From Mucilaginibacter sp. KACC 22063 (GTDB taxonomy: Bacteria; Bacteroidota; Bacteroidia; Sphingobacteriales; Sphingobacteriaceae): a stretch of DNA of 64,000 nt. The number at the start of each line of letters is the position of its first letter. The first letter of the stretch is position 1. Location: positions 186,001 through 250,000 of the forward strand of contig NZ_CP117877.1 in the NCBI RefSeq assembly GCF_028736115.1, written 5' to 3'. The notes under the pieces were generated by a model that saw only the letters and a list, made by a program, of their open reading frames with translations, did no database searches and was not told the DNA's origin. The position numbers and the translations under genes are program-made. Shown here in pieces: positions 40,148 through 49,209 of this stretch.

Positions 40148-41278
40148 TTAGGCTGTAATGTTATCGCTTTCGCGCATATGCACAAACACCTTTCTTTTTA
40201 ACGATAACCCATCGCGCTTGTTAATGACTGATTGTATTTCGGCAACAATAGCTAATGCAATTTCCTCTGCATTCTCCGAACCGATATCTAAACCCGCAGG
40301 CCCGTGTAATTGGGTGGGTATATTTTCTGACAATTCAGCAGATATTTCGTCAAGCATGCGCACTAACCTTTTCTTAGGCCCAAGTACGCCAATGTATGGA
40401 ACATCAAGCGAAAGCAGATCGGCTAATAAAGCGCTGTCGTAATTATAGTTGTGCGTCATCAGCATAAACACTGTGCGCTTATCAACTGATAATTGGTCAA
40501 CAACCTCATTAGGCCTTGCAACAAGCAAACGGTCGGCTAATGGAAACCGTTCGGTTGAGATATAGTTCGCCCTGCCATCTGCAATGGTGATCTGCCATCC
40601 TAAAACCTTTGCTATCTGCATCAGCGGAATAGCATCATTGCCAGCGCCCACTATAACTAAAGACAAGGCAGGTTGTAGCAGCTCTACAAAGCACTGATAT
40701 TCACCATCGGTGAGGTAGCTTTTAGATGATGTTTCGTTTCCTGCTAATAATTGATCTGCTGTTGTTTTAATATCACTTTCTAAGTCTTTAACAGGGATAA
40801 ATCCGTAAGCTACACCTTGTTGTTCTATCAGCATACAGGTGCCATGCTGCGGTGCATGCCTGTTAACTATGTTGAAAATAGTTATCAATACAACCGGCTC
40901 CCTTTTGTTAAGAAAAAGCTGGAATAGCTTAATGGGGTGATAATCATCGGCAGTATTAATAGGCTCGATAAGTACATGGATAATACCGTTGCATCCTAAG
41001 CCTACACCCAGTTTGGCATCGTCATCATCAGTAGTATCATAAGTAACCAGCATAGGCTGTTGCTGCATAATCACCAACCGTGCCTTTCTCAAAGTATCAC
41101 CTTCCAGGCAACCGCCGCTGATGGCACCCGTTAACTGCCCATCTTCGGTAACCAGCATACGTGCCCCCGACCGCCTGTACGACGAGCCTTCCACATGCAC
41201 CACCGTTGCCAAAGCCGCTTGCTTGTTCGCCAGCCGCGCCTGTTCAAAAGCCCTTACTATATCCTGCAGCTCTTTCAA
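40148..41278 (-). CDS. XdhC-family molybdenum enzyme maturation factor (PaoD-like)
   Basis: XdhC/PaoD proteins bind the MCD cofactor, help sulfurate it and insert it into the target enzyme. The N-terminal domain has GSSYRRSGARMLVTEDGQ and GAISGGCLEGD. The Rossmann C-terminal domain has LVIVGAGNDAIPLM and GPAGLDIGSENAEEIALAI. The start is TTG at 41278 (MKELQDIVRAFEQA), 11 bases after the Mo subunit; the first ATG would delete 41 conserved residues. It sits between the enzyme genes and the cytidylyltransferase, as expected for a dedicated chaperone. Confidence 0.93.
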   Translation of the reverse strand: MKELQDIVRAFEQARLANKQAALATVVHVEGSSYRRSGARMLVTEDGQLTGAISGGCLEGDTLRKARLVIMQQQPMLVTYDTTDDDDAKLGVGLGCNGIIHVLIEPINTADDYHPIKLFQLFLNKREPVVLITIFNIVNRHAPQHGTCMLIEQQGVAYGFIPVKDLESDIKTTADQLLAGNETSSKSYLTDGEYQCFVELLQPALSLVIVGAGNDAIPLMQIAKVLGWQITIADGRANYISTERFPLADRLLVARPNEVVDQLSVDKRTVFMLMTHNYNYDSALLADLLSLDVPYIGVLGPKKRLVRMLDEISAELSENIPTQLHGPAGLDIGSENAEEIALAIVAEIQSVINKRDGLSLKRKVFVHMRESDNITA

Positions 41279-41289
41279 TGCTTTTTGGG

Positions 41290-43443
41290 TTAGATCAGTT
41301 TATCAGGTGTAATCGGAAGTTCCCTGATGCGTTTGCCGGTGGCATTATAAATGGCATTAGCCACCGCTGCCGACATGCCAATCAGTGCAATTTCGCCCAT
41401 ACCTTTCACACCCATCGGGTTCACAACATAATCGGGTTTGTTGACAAAAACGGTATCAATCTGCGGGATATCTGCATGTACAGGTACATGGTAACCAGCC
41501 AGGTCAGCATTTACATAACGACCGAAGCGGTGGTCTACCACAGCTTCTTCCATTAATGCCATACCAATGCCACCTATAGCACCGCCTACAATCTGGCTGC
41601 GTGCAGTTTTAGGACTGGCAATAGTTCCCGAATCTGCAACCGAAGCCACATTTACTACCCTCACTACGCCTGTAAGCGGGTTTACTTTCACCTTTATAAA
41701 ATGTACAGAATAAGAGTAGCTCGAGTATTTGCGCGAATCTGAACTGGCAGACGACGTAATGGTCACATCGAGTTTGTCGAGGCCTTTATCTTTTAAAATT
41801 TTTGTATAATCAGGATGATCGGTACCACCATTGCCTGCAACCTGCTGAAATTTCTCTTTCAACGCCCTGCAGGCATCATGCACAGCCGAACCCACGGTAG
41901 CCGTAATAGAAGAACCACCCTGTGTTGGTGATGGCGGCAGGGAGGAATCGCCAAGTTCAAACTTAATTTTTGATGATGGGATGCCGAAGGTATCTGAAGC
42001 AATAGCCGTCATGGCGGTGCCGGTACCTACGCCTATATCTGTTACGGCGGTTTGCAATAACAACATGCCATTGGACTGCATAGTAGCTTTAACCGTTGCC
42101 TGACCACGGAATGCGCCAAAAACACCGGATGCCATACCGTAACCTACCAGCCAGCCATCTTCTTTAAGGCTGCCCGGTTTTGATGGACGGTCTTTCCATC
42201 CAATTTTATCAGCACCTAACTGATAAGCTTCTTTCAGGTATTTAGTGCTGAATGGTTTATTGGTTTCAGGATCGGTATCCGCATGGTTACGAATGCGCAA
42301 TTCGATAGGATCCATGTTTAGCTTGTAAGCCATCTCATCAACCGCTGATTCCAATGCGAAAGCACCGGTTGCTTCTCCGGGCCCACGCATCCACGTTGGC
42401 GTATTCATGTCAACAGCTACAATTTTATAAACCGTGCTTACGTTGGGGCAGGCATACATAAAACGCGACATGTTTACGCTGCCTTCGGTAAATTCTTCAA
42501 AGCTTGAAGTTTGTCCTGTGGCCTCGTGTATCAATGCGGTTAGTTTACCATCGTTAGTAGCGCCCATCGTAATTTTTTGCCAGGTATAAGGGCGGTAACC
42601 TACCGAGTTAAATTGCAATTCGCGGGTAAGCACCAGTTTTAAAGGGCGCTTTACCACTTTAGCTGCCATTACTGCGGCAATCTCATGCGGCCAGGTGCGC
42701 AAGGCATTGCCAAATGCACCACCTACAAACTTGGTAGTTACCTGCACATTTTCCTTCGGTATACTAAATGCCTGTGCGATGTTGTTTTGTGTAGACTTTA
42801 CCCCCTGCGTTTTTGCAAAAACTTCAACTTTATCGTCTGCTGTCCAGTTGGCAATAATGGCGTGCAGCTCCATTGGGTTATGCACTTCAATCGGAACAAT
42901 GTATTCTTCTTCCAGCGTTACTGCCGAATTTTTCCAATCGTCCGGATTGCCGCGCTTATAATCTTCAGATCTATGAGGCTTAAAAGCCTTATCCATATTT
43001 TTGGCAGCATCGGTATCAAAAGCTTCCTGGCTATAGGTAGCTTTAATCAGTGATGCCGCAAATGTTGCCCTTTCAAAGGTATCGGCAATCACCATAGCTA
43101 TGGGCTGCCCGTTATATTTAATCGTATTGTCAACAAACAATCGAAGCGGTCCGCTGCCATTGGCTGGCTTAGAAGGGTCTTTGCCTGTTTGATAGCCCGG
43201 CACTTTGGGTGCATTGAGATAAGTAATTATCTGTACTACACCCGGGGCACGTTCGGCCGGTTTGGTATCAATCGCCTTTATGGTGCCTTTGGTTATATTA
43301 CTTACAGCAAATACCGCATACACCATGTTTGGCATATTGTATTCTGCCGAATATTTTGCAGCCCCGGTTACTTTTAACCGGCCGTCTACACGGCTGATCC
43401 CTTCTGTAAAAGGTGCTCTGTTTAAGGATTCTTGTGTTTTCAT
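41290..43443 (-). CDS. paoC: Molybdenum-binding subunit of periplasmic aldehyde oxidoreductase
   Basis: This large subunit of a xanthine-oxidase-family enzyme binds MCD and oxidises the substrate by hydroxylation. The start SRVDGRLKVTGAAKYSAEY is typical. Catalytic Glu684 lies in GVKGMGEIALIG near the C-terminus. FVGGAFGN and RGPGEATGAFALESAVDE are also present, the latter holding the Mo-pocket Arg. The 717 residues match PaoC (about 730). It has no own signal and is expected to be exported with the Tat-bearing subunit. The substrate (aromatic aldehyde or other) is not settled by sequence. Confidence 0.93.
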   Translation of the reverse strand: MKTQESLNRAPFTEGISRVDGRLKVTGAAKYSAEYNMPNMVYAVFAVSNITKGTIKAIDTKPAERAPGVVQIITYLNAPKVPGYQTGKDPSKPANGSGPLRLFVDNTIKYNGQPIAMVIADTFERATFAASLIKATYSQEAFDTDAAKNMDKAFKPHRSEDYKRGNPDDWKNSAVTLEEEYIVPIEVHNPMELHAIIANWTADDKVEVFAKTQGVKSTQNNIAQAFSIPKENVQVTTKFVGGAFGNALRTWPHEIAAVMAAKVVKRPLKLVLTRELQFNSVGYRPYTWQKITMGATNDGKLTALIHEATGQTSSFEEFTEGSVNMSRFMYACPNVSTVYKIVAVDMNTPTWMRGPGEATGAFALESAVDEMAYKLNMDPIELRIRNHADTDPETNKPFSTKYLKEAYQLGADKIGWKDRPSKPGSLKEDGWLVGYGMASGVFGAFRGQATVKATMQSNGMLLLQTAVTDIGVGTGTAMTAIASDTFGIPSSKIKFELGDSSLPPSPTQGGSSITATVGSAVHDACRALKEKFQQVAGNGGTDHPDYTKILKDKGLDKLDVTITSSASSDSRKYSSYSYSVHFIKVKVNPLTGVVRVVNVASVADSGTIASPKTARSQIVGGAIGGIGMALMEEAVVDHRFGRYVNADLAGYHVPVHADIPQIDTVFVNKPDYVVNPMGVKGMGEIALIGMSAAVANAIYNATGKRIRELPITPDKLI

Positions 43444-43452
43444 AGATGATAA

Positions 43453-44433
43453 CTAAACTAAGCCAGCTGCATGATTTAATGCCTCGATAATTGATGCCGG
43501 GGCAAGTTTCAATTTAAACTCGTTTTCTTTATAAGCCCTGGCACCTTGCATAGCTATTTGTGCCGCCTGCTCAAAGTTGGCCGTAGTGGCGGGTTTGCCT
43601 GCCAATGCCTTTTCTGCATTGGTTAGTCGCCATGGTTTATGCGCCACGCCGCCCATAGCCAAACGCGCCGAACGGATAATGCCATTATCAATATCAAGTG
43701 CAGCAGCTACTGATACCAGCGCAAAAGCATACGATGCCCTGTCGCGCACTTTAAGATAGTAGCTATGTTTAGCAAAATTATTAGCAGGGATATCAACGCC
43801 AAGTATCAGCTCATCTTTTGCCAGGTTGTTATCTAATTCAGGATGATCGCCCGGGAGCCGGTGAAAATCGGTAAAAGCGATGCGCCTTTCGCCTTTGCGC
43901 CCGACAACGGTTACTGTGGCATCAAGCGCAGCCATAGCTACCGCCATATCTGATGGGTGCACGGCAATACATTTATCACTTTGCCCAAAGATGGCATGCA
44001 TGCGGTTAAAGCCTTCTAACGCACCACATCCCGAACCCGGATTGCGTTTATTACAAGGCATTGCCACATCATAAAAATAAGGGCAGCGTGTGCGCTGCAT
44101 CATATTACCGCCTACGGTTGCCATGTTGCGCAATTGTGCAGATGCACCTGCGTTGAGCGCCATGGACAATAAAGGGAAATGATCTTTTATGATTTGATCT
44201 TCGGCAACCTGGCTGTTTAAAGCTAATGCGCCGATATGTACACCATTTTTCCCCTGTGTAATGTGCTTTAAAGGAAGTTTGTTGATATCAACCAGCTTAT
44301 CCGGCGACATTACGCCGTGTTTCATCAGGTCGACAAGGTTACTGCCACCTGCAATAATTTTTGTACCCGGTTGCGCTATTGCGGCAATCACATTTTGTTG
44401 TGTTGACGGGCGGACGTACTGAAACTGTTTCAT
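43453..44433 (-). CDS. paoB: FAD-binding subunit of aldehyde oxidoreductase with extra [4Fe-4S] site
   Basis: The subunit carries FAD and passes electrons from molybdenum to the final acceptor. The FAD loop IIAGGSNLVDLMKHG (26-40) and ATVGGNMMQRTRC are standard. The insert with C117, C127, C136 and C155 (MPCNKRNPGSGCGALEG) matches the extra [4Fe-4S] site described for E. coli PaoB and absent from ordinary xanthine dehydrogenases. The 326 residues are normal. Its ATG overlaps the stop of the iron-sulfur subunit by 4 bases. Confidence 0.92.
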   Translation of the reverse strand: MKQFQYVRPSTQQNVIAAIAQPGTKIIAGGSNLVDLMKHGVMSPDKLVDINKLPLKHITQGKNGVHIGALALNSQVAEDQIIKDHFPLLSMALNAGASAQLRNMATVGGNMMQRTRCPYFYDVAMPCNKRNPGSGCGALEGFNRMHAIFGQSDKCIAVHPSDMAVAMAALDATVTVVGRKGERRIAFTDFHRLPGDHPELDNNLAKDELILGVDIPANNFAKHSYYLKVRDRASYAFALVSVAAALDIDNGIIRSARLAMGGVAHKPWRLTNAEKALAGKPATTANFEQAAQIAMQGARAYKENEFKLKLAPASIIEALNHAAGLV

Positions 44434-45071
44434 ACCTGCTGTCCTCCGGCTTTAACTTCCATAATAGCATTCACAATATTAGGATAAGCACCGCAACGGC
44501 AAATATTCCCGCTCATGTACTCTCGTATCTCTGCTTCAGAACCGGCATGGCCTTCGCGTACACATGCTACTGCCGACATAATCTGACCTGGTGTGCAATA
44601 ACCGCACTGAAAACCATCGTGTTTAATAAAGGCTTCTTGCATAGGGTGTAGCTCCTCGCCTTTGGCAAGGCCCTCAATAGTAGTCACCTTTTTACCATCA
44701 GTCATCACCGCAAGGGTAAGGCAAGCGTTTACCCTGTGTCCGTCCACATGTACGGTACAAGCGCCGCACTGGCCGTAATCGCAGCCTTTTTTAGTGCCTG
44801 TTAAATCCAGTTGCTCGCGCAACAGATCAAGTAAAGTGGTACGTGGCTCAACAGAAAGATGATGCACTTTGCCATTTATCTCAATGGTTACCGGCATTTT
44901 CTCAAACACCGCCGCAACTTTCTCATCCAGGTGGTTTTCAGCAGCTTTAACTGCTGCTGCCGGGGTAAGCGCAATGGCTGTTAATAAAGTCGACTGTTTT
45001 AAAAAGTTTCTTCTCGGATTATCTTCCATTGACTCGGCACCCTGCGACGAGCCTGATTGATTTTCTTCCAT
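44430..45071 (-). CDS. paoA: Tat-exported [2Fe-2S] subunit of aldehyde oxidoreductase
   Basis: This subunit holds two [2Fe-2S] clusters. The ATG at 45071 gives a 213-residue protein with a twin-arginine signal (RRNFLKQSTLLTAIALTPAAA), which would carry the folded complex to the periplasm. Plant-type cluster ligands are CDYGQCGACTVHVDGHRVNAC; the second cluster has CGYCTPGQIMSAVAC and CRCGAYPNI. It is the first gene of the operon paoA-paoB-paoC-xdhC-mocA. The order is the same as E. coli paoABCD. Confidence 0.93.
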   Translation of the reverse strand: MEENQSGSSQGAESMEDNPRRNFLKQSTLLTAIALTPAAAVKAAENHLDEKVAAVFEKMPVTIEINGKVHHLSVEPRTTLLDLLREQLDLTGTKKGCDYGQCGACTVHVDGHRVNACLTLAVMTDGKKVTTIEGLAKGEELHPMQEAFIKHDGFQCGYCTPGQIMSAVACVREGHAGSEAEIREYMSGNICRCGAYPNIVNAIMEVKAGGQQV

Positions 45072-45245
45072 AGGTCTGTTAATTGATAACAATTATAAGT
45101 TAACAGGAATATCTGGATTTAGTATGCGAAAAAGGTAATTTATAATAATTCCAAAAAGCTTTACCAAATCATGTTTGGTTAAACACTTTTAGTGATGGTC
45201 GGCTAATTTGATTATCTTCAATTCCAATTCATTAAACATTCTCCA

Positions 45246-47096
45246 ATGATCAATTCCCCAACTTTACGTTTGTCAATCAAAAAGCTTTTCTGCATTTGCT
45301 TAATCCTTTTACCAATAGTGTTAAGGGCACAAATGTTAAAGGTAGTGACCAACCATATCGGTTACGATTTTAATAAGCCCAAACATGCGGTGATTGTGGC
45401 CGACAGCAAATTAGCCAGCGTTGATTACAAGTTGGTGGATGCAGATAATGGCAGTACGGTTTCATCCGGAAAAGCAATTTATAGCGGGCCAGTTGATAAA
45501 TGGAAAAATTGGCAATTCTGGACGATTGATTTTAGCAACTTCACCAAAGAAGGCAACTATAAAATTGAAGTGGTTACGCCCGGGAAGACGGTAAGCTCTT
45601 ATCCCTTTACAATCGGCAGGAATGTATTGGAACGAAACACCATATCTGATGTGGTCTATTATTTTAAAGGCCAAAGAAGTTCGGGTTTGTTAGATAAAGC
45701 AGACCATCAGCTGCATTTTAGCGGTGGAAAAACAGACAGTACCGTTGATGCACATGGCGGCTGGTACGATGCTACAGGCGATTATGGCAAGCACTTGTCG
45801 CACTTGTCATTTTCCATATACTTTAATCCGCAGCAAATCAGCCTTACTGCGTGGAGCCTGTTTAAAACTTATGAATACCTGGCCGCAAAACCCGGCACAG
45901 ATTATCGCCAGTATATGCGCCGCATTTTAGACGAAGCCATGTACGGCGCCGATTACCTTACCCGCATGCAAGTTAAGAACGGATCGTTTTACCGTTCGGT
46001 TGGTGCGCCGGGGCCGGGTAAGTTGCCAAAGGATAGAAGTATACAACCCGACGAGGGCAGCTATCGCATTAAGCAAAATAAGGATCAGTCATTCACAAAA
46101 AATACGGAAGCCAACCCCTTAAAAAGTTACCTTGCCAGTTACCGGTCGGGTGGCGGATTGGCTATAGCTGCTTTGGCAATGGCTTCTACATATCCTGTAT
46201 CAGGTGATTATTCCAATGCAGATTATCTGAAAGCCGCTGAGAATGCTTTCGCGTTTTTAGAAAAGCAAAATCCTGCAATTGATTACGACGGAAAGGAAAA
46301 TATTTTGGATGATTATTGCGCACTTACGGCCGCTACCGAGTTATATAAAGTAACGCATAAAGCTGTTTATAAAACAGCTGCCGATAAGCGCACAATGAAC
46401 TTGCTTAAAAGGTTGAGTTCATGGAAAAGCTATAAAAATTACTGGCGTGCAGACGATAAAGACCGCCCATTCTTTCATCCTTCAGATGCCGGGCTGCCTG
46501 TAGTGAGCTTGCTATACTATTATCGTTATGCTTCGGCTGATTTACAGAAAAGTATTAAATCGGCTGTAAAATCTTCGATGGAATATGAGCTGAGCATTAC
46601 TCATGAGGTTAACAACCCTTTCGGTTACAGCCGTCAATTGGTGCAGGATACTTTAGGCAATCGCCGCAGTGCCTTCTTTTTTCCGCATGGCAGCGAGGCT
46701 TCGCCCTGGTGGCAGGGAGAAAATGCAAGGCTGAGTTCTATGGCATCCGCAGCAAAGCTGGCTGCTATTACGTTTAAGGATGATACCGCATTCAGCAATA
46801 AACTACAAAGCTTTGCCGCAGATCAGTTGAACTGGACCCTTGGACTAAACCCTTATAATGCCTGTATGTTGCAGGGAACCGGGCATAATAACCCGGCTTA
46901 TGGCTTCTTCGGTACGTTTGAATATACCAATGCTCCAGGCGGCATAGTAAACGGCATTACGTCTGGCTTTGAGAACGAAAACGACATTGACTTTAACCTG
47001 CCTTACAGCCAGACCCATAAAGATGCCGACTGGCGCTGGGCCGAGCAATGGTTACCGCACACCGCCTGGTTTTTATTAGCGGTATCTATGCCATAG
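45246..47096 (+). CDS. Glycoside hydrolase family 9 enzyme with CelD-type Ig domain
   Basis: GH9 enzymes are inverting beta-glycosidases, mostly cellulases, with some exo-glucosaminidases. A signal peptide (1-29) is followed by an immunoglobulin-like N-terminal domain (about 30-125) and the alpha6/alpha6 catalytic domain. The catalytic Asp region reads HGGWYDATGDY (D175, D179), with one residue more than the usual DAGD. The C-terminal AEQWLPHTAWF has a Glu at 600, a candidate acid. Another GH9 lies 5 kb on. The substrate is not decided. Confidence 0.9.
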   Translation: MINSPTLRLSIKKLFCICLILLPIVLRAQMLKVVTNHIGYDFNKPKHAVIVADSKLASVDYKLVDADNGSTVSSGKAIYSGPVDKWKNWQFWTIDFSNFTKEGNYKIEVVTPGKTVSSYPFTIGRNVLERNTISDVVYYFKGQRSSGLLDKADHQLHFSGGKTDSTVDAHGGWYDATGDYGKHLSHLSFSIYFNPQQISLTAWSLFKTYEYLAAKPGTDYRQYMRRILDEAMYGADYLTRMQVKNGSFYRSVGAPGPGKLPKDRSIQPDEGSYRIKQNKDQSFTKNTEANPLKSYLASYRSGGGLAIAALAMASTYPVSGDYSNADYLKAAENAFAFLEKQNPAIDYDGKENILDDYCALTAATELYKVTHKAVYKTAADKRTMNLLKRLSSWKSYKNYWRADDKDRPFFHPSDAGLPVVSLLYYYRYASADLQKSIKSAVKSSMEYELSITHEVNNPFGYSRQLVQDTLGNRRSAFFFPHGSEASPWWQGENARLSSMASAAKLAAITFKDDTAFSNKLQSFAADQLNWTLGLNPYNACMLQGTGHNNPAYGFFGTFEYTNAPGGIVNGITSGFENENDIDFNLPYSQTHKDADWRWAEQWLPHTAWFLLAVSMP

Positions 47097-47123
47097 TTTT
47101 AACAGACATTATCTAAAAACAAA

Positions 47124-47143
47124 AATGCCCCTTTCGGGGCATT
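47124..47143. terminator. Terminator between GH9 and GH20 genes
   Basis: AATGCCCC and GGGGCATT form a perfect 8-base stem around TTTC. The T run on the minus strand favours the GH20 gene; it may serve both convergent genes. Confidence 0.9.
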
Positions 47144-47145
47144 AA

Positions 47146-49059
47146 TTATTTCGTTGCTTTTTTACCGGCTCGTTGGTTAAGGTCGCTTACCTGTATGGTA
47201 ATCATGCGGCCAATTGGTTGGTTACCGCGGTAAGTGATTACCCTTAGTTGCGCCGCATCTTTAGGGATCATTAAAGGTTGCGTGTACTTGTCGTAATGGT
47301 TATCCGGGAAACTGTTATCCCAGCTATAGTAAATATCAAGCCCGTTAACCTCGGTACTCATGTAAATAGATACTTCATTGTCTTTTGATAAACTGGTTGT
47401 AAATATCGGGTCGTAAACACTTGGTGCATACTTAATATCGGCAACCTTATAACGGTCAAACTGGGTTTCTACACGGCCAAAAAAGTCGTTCCAGTTTTTC
47501 TTTGCCTTCGGCGACCACATGGTTTCTGCTATGGCAAAGCCGCGTGGCCAGGTCATGTATTCTGCATGGCGCATGTTGTAAACTTGCTCGGTCCAAAGGT
47601 TAGCCTGCCCACCTTTAATGTACGATGCATCAATGCTATCAGGCACCGGCTCAAAAGAGTAAGCTTTTGATAAACGCAGGGTTGCATAAACTTTAGGTTC
47701 AATAGCCACATCTCCATTCATATAATCAAGGTAAGCAAAGGTGGTAGGGCTCATGATCACATCATGCTTGGCTTTTGCAGCAGCAATACCACCGCTCATG
47801 CCGCGCCAGCTCATTACAGCCGCATTAGGCGCAAGCCCGCCTTCTAATATCTCATCCCAGCCCATAAAGCGCTTGCCTTTTGATTCAACAATCTTTTCAA
47901 CCCGTTTCTCAAAATAGCTTTGTACCTGTTCGTAATCTTTCAGGTTTTCGCGCTGCATCAGTTGTTTAACAGCATCGCTTTGTGCCCAAAAGTTTTTCAT
48001 ACACTCATCGCCCCCCATGTGGATATAAGGGAACGGAAACAAAGGTGCTATTTCGCCTATTACTTTATCCAAAAACTCGTATACCTTTTCATTAGCCGGG
48101 CAAAGGGTGTTATCAACCAATGCCACAGGTCCCCCTGGTTTGCCCCAGTCAGCAATTTCATCTCCGTTACGTACGTGATAGTTTTCTGCGCCAGGTGTGC
48201 ATGATAATTCAGGGTAAGCCACTACAGCAGCAAGGCTATGGCCCGGAACATCAATCTCAGGCAAAATATTCACATAATTATCCTGCGCATATTTAACCAG
48301 CTCGCGGATATCATCCTGGGTGTAAAAACCGCCTTCTGTTTTAGGTTCGCCGGGTGTGGGAGGCGACAGGGTATTGAAATAACCAACTCTTTTCACGCGC
48401 CATGCGCCAACCTCTGTTAGTTTTGGTAAACTTTTAATTTCAATTCTCCAGCCTTCATCATCGGTTAAGTGCAGGTGCAGCAAATTAAATTTATAGCGCA
48501 CCATCTGATCAATATACTGTTTAACATCCTGCTTGGTAAAGAAATGGCGTGACACATCGAACATCAAACCTCTCCAGCCAAAACGCGGATAGTCAGTCAC
48601 TTTTACGCAAGGCACTGTCCATTTACGGTCAACTACTGTATTGCTTTCAATTTCTTTAGGGAACAACTGCAATAAGGTTTGTACACCATAAAATAAACCT
48701 GCAGGTTTGTTAGCTATAATCAGGATGCTTTTTGGAGAAACTGTCAGATGGTAACCTTCATCACCAATTACACCTTCCGGCGATTTGTTTAAAGCAAACT
48801 TGATGGTATATGCAGCAGCACCTGCATTCTCTGTAACATTTACTCTTGCAGCGGTGGTAAGCTTCTTTTTAAAGTAACTGGTAACATTAGCAACACCGGT
48901 ACCACTACCTGCAATTACAACCGTTTTGGGTAAAACGAAAGTGCCTGCAGTTTCTGTAATGGTTACAGGTTCGGGTATGATTGCGATTTTACGGGTAGTT
49001 TGCGCATTGAGCGATATTACGCTGCAACACAGGCAAGCCAGGGCCAACAATTTTTTCAT
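47146..49059 (-). CDS. Glycoside hydrolase family 20 beta-N-acetylhexosaminidase
   Basis: GH20 releases terminal GlcNAc or GalNAc from glycans using substrate-assisted catalysis. A signal peptide ends NAQ (about 20). A GH20b-like N-terminal domain (about 25-150) leads to the TIM barrel with WRGLMFDVSRHFFTKQDVKQYIDQM, LHLHLTDDEGWRIEIK and the Asp-Glu pair in HMGGDECMKNFW. A Chb-C-like beta region ends the 637-residue protein. Exported and next to GH9/GH3 genes, it probably takes part in breakdown of GlcNAc-containing material (inference). Confidence 0.96.
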   Translation of the reverse strand: MKKLLALACLCCSVISLNAQTTRKIAIIPEPVTITETAGTFVLPKTVVIAGSGTGVANVTSYFKKKLTTAARVNVTENAGAAAYTIKFALNKSPEGVIGDEGYHLTVSPKSILIIANKPAGLFYGVQTLLQLFPKEIESNTVVDRKWTVPCVKVTDYPRFGWRGLMFDVSRHFFTKQDVKQYIDQMVRYKFNLLHLHLTDDEGWRIEIKSLPKLTEVGAWRVKRVGYFNTLSPPTPGEPKTEGGFYTQDDIRELVKYAQDNYVNILPEIDVPGHSLAAVVAYPELSCTPGAENYHVRNGDEIADWGKPGGPVALVDNTLCPANEKVYEFLDKVIGEIAPLFPFPYIHMGGDECMKNFWAQSDAVKQLMQRENLKDYEQVQSYFEKRVEKIVESKGKRFMGWDEILEGGLAPNAAVMSWRGMSGGIAAAKAKHDVIMSPTTFAYLDYMNGDVAIEPKVYATLRLSKAYSFEPVPDSIDASYIKGGQANLWTEQVYNMRHAEYMTWPRGFAIAETMWSPKAKKNWNDFFGRVETQFDRYKVADIKYAPSVYDPIFTTSLSKDNEVSIYMSTEVNGLDIYYSWDNSFPDNHYDKYTQPLMIPKDAAQLRVITYRGNQPIGRMITIQVSDLNQRAGKKATK

Positions 49060-49183
49060 GATGATGAGTGTTTGTAATTGATCTGATGCAAAATAGCAAT
49101 GTTAATTTTAATTAACAAGTTTTAATAAGCCTGTGTTACTTTTTAAAATAATTTAAGAAGTAACATTTGTGTTGCAATAAAAA

Positions 49184-49203
49184 AACCCTCTGTTTAGAGG
49201 GTT
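49184..49203 (-). terminator. Terminator after the GH3 gene
   Basis: AACCCTCT and AGAGGGTT pair around GTTT. The minus strand continues with seven Ts, 7 bases past the GH3 stop. Confidence 0.93.
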
Positions 49204-49209
49204 CCTTGA

